Shown in pieces: positions 63,190 through 64,000 of a stretch of 64,000 nucleotides of DNA. Source of the DNA: Natrialba magadii ATCC 43099. GTDB taxonomy: Archaea; Halobacteriota; Halobacteria; Halobacteriales; Natrialbaceae. The position numbers and the translations under genes were made by a program. The notes beneath the pieces were generated by a model that made no database searches, had not been told where the DNA came from, and was given only the letters and a program-made list of their open reading frames with translations. Every line of letters begins with the position of its first letter. Positions within the stretch are counted from its first letter, which is position 1. The stretch is from positions 2,914,001-2,978,000 of the forward strand of contig NC_013922.1 of NCBI RefSeq assembly GCF_000025625.1, in the 5' to 3' direction.

Positions 63190-64000
63190 ATGTCTGCCCA
63201 CGACGAACGAACAGATGTCGACGTCGTCATCGTTGGTGCTGGGCTGTCCGGGCTCACAGCAGCGAGGGAACTGACGGCCGGCGGCCACGAGGTAGCGGTG
63301 CTCGAGGCCAGAAACCGTGTTGGCGGACGACTCGCTTCCCACAAACTCCCAGATGGCACCGTCGCCGATCTTGGTGCCCAGTGGATCGGGGCGTCCCACG
63401 ATGCCGTCATGTCGCTCGTCGAGACGTTCGATCTCGAGCTGACAGCACAGTACGAGGACGGGCGTGATCAGCTCGTTATCAGCTCCGAGCAGCTAGAAGC
63501 AACGGACGCGACCCAGGCGCTCCCGTCACAGGCCGACGCGGAGTTGACTGCAGCGGTCGACGAGCTTGAAACGCTCACAGCACAACTCGACTCTGACACC
63601 CCCTCTGCGACGCCGCACGCTGCAACACTGGATGCAACCACACTCGAGTCGTGGAAGCGAGACAGGATCGACTCGGCAGTCGCTCGCACGGCGTTCGATG
63701 CGTTCTTCCAGTCTGAGTTCCCCGTCGAGACAACCGATATTTCGGTGCTGTACTTCCTCACGCTTCTCGACGGGGTCGGCGGCATCGAACGACTGGTTGG
63801 CGAAACCGCGACGACCGAATCCTACCGACTCGTCGGTGGGTGCCAGCAACTCGCGAAACGGCTGGCCGACGACCTCGGTGACGCGGTTCGACTTGAAACA
63901 CCCGTGCGTGCAATCGAGCGGAGCGATGACAGCATCTGCGTTCGGGCTGCTGACACACAGGTCACCGGATCGTACGCCATCGTCGCCGTCCCACCAGCGG
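63190..64000 (+). CDS. flavin-containing amine oxidase, 3' end outside window
   Basis: The first 270 codons of an FAD-dependent amine oxidase. The N-terminal Rossmann motif is VVIVGAGLSGLTAARELTAG, followed by VLEARNRVGGRL, which contacts the FAD pyrophosphate, and LGAQWIG. LVGGCQQLAKRLADDLG is the GG-doublet region typical of monoamine oxidase and phytoene desaturase-like proteins. A TATA-like patch is not obvious. Substrate cannot be told; the C-terminal FAD motif is beyond the edge. Confidence 0.82.
   Translation, partial: MSAHDERTDVDVVIVGAGLSGLTAARELTAGGHEVAVLEARNRVGGRLASHKLPDGTVADLGAQWIGASHDAVMSLVETFDLELTAQYEDGRDQLVISSEQLEATDATQALPSQADAELTAAVDELETLTAQLDSDTPSATPHAATLDATTLESWKRDRIDSAVARTAFDAFFQSEFPVETTDISVLYFLTLLDGVGGIERLVGETATTESYRLVGGCQQLAKRLADDLGDAVRLETPVRAIERSDDSICVRAADTQVTGSYAIVAVPPA

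Overview
The window is a high-GC haloarchaeal chromosome segment. The proteins are acidic, many genes have little or no 5' leader, and CTCGAG-type hexamers are frequent. Gene content (GshA, MptA, RNA polymerase epsilon, amphi-Trp protein, archaellum and Che clusters with CheF, HemAT and an SRII/HtrII-type locus) points to Halobacteria. Four tandem archaellin genes, one of them oversized, suggest a Natrialba-like member of Natrialbaceae; the genus is inference.

Positions 1-18,700 are mostly housekeeping: GshA, an amidase, tRNA-Thr(GGT), an enoyl-CoA hydratase, NadE, NAD kinase, RNA polymerase epsilon, an RlaP-type nucleotidyltransferase, an SDR oxidoreductase, MptA, a TrmB regulator, a DUF255 thioredoxin-fold protein, FxsA and tRNA-Ile(GAT). 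Between 11,277 and 13,888 four same-direction copies of a 35-bp repeat bracket single genes. Positions 18,700-23,300 hold a low-GC spacer, a large membrane-anchored CARDB-like surface protein and a Tat lipoprotein.

Positions 23,378-43,655 are the archaellum and its chemotaxis interface: a HEAT-repeat protein and CheF1, a zinc-ribbon protein, four archaellins in an A-B-A-B pattern, FlaF, FlaG, a first FlaCE, FlaJ, a second and much larger FlaCE, FlaH, FlaI, CheF2, a tandem CheC and CheY. FlaJ is separated from FlaH/FlaI. Several very short ORFs overlap the starts of canonical genes in this part.

Positions 44,139-61,162 are the signalling locus: CheR; an HtrII-like transducer between two SRII-like opsins that both lack the retinal-binding lysine; a globin-coupled HemAT; CheW1; a HemAT paralogue whose globin domain has no histidine; CheW2 coupled to ParA; then CheB, CheA and CheD, followed by a KaiC-type ATPase and its partner. 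Receptors feed CheA through the CheW proteins, CheR/CheB/CheD/CheC adapt the signal, and CheY acts on the archaellum motor through CheF and FlaCE. The most notable feature is this group of sensor paralogues that appear to have lost their cofactor-attachment residues.

The window closes with a 677-bp spacer carrying a MITE-like element, a TrpD-family protein and the 5' part of a flavin amine oxidase.
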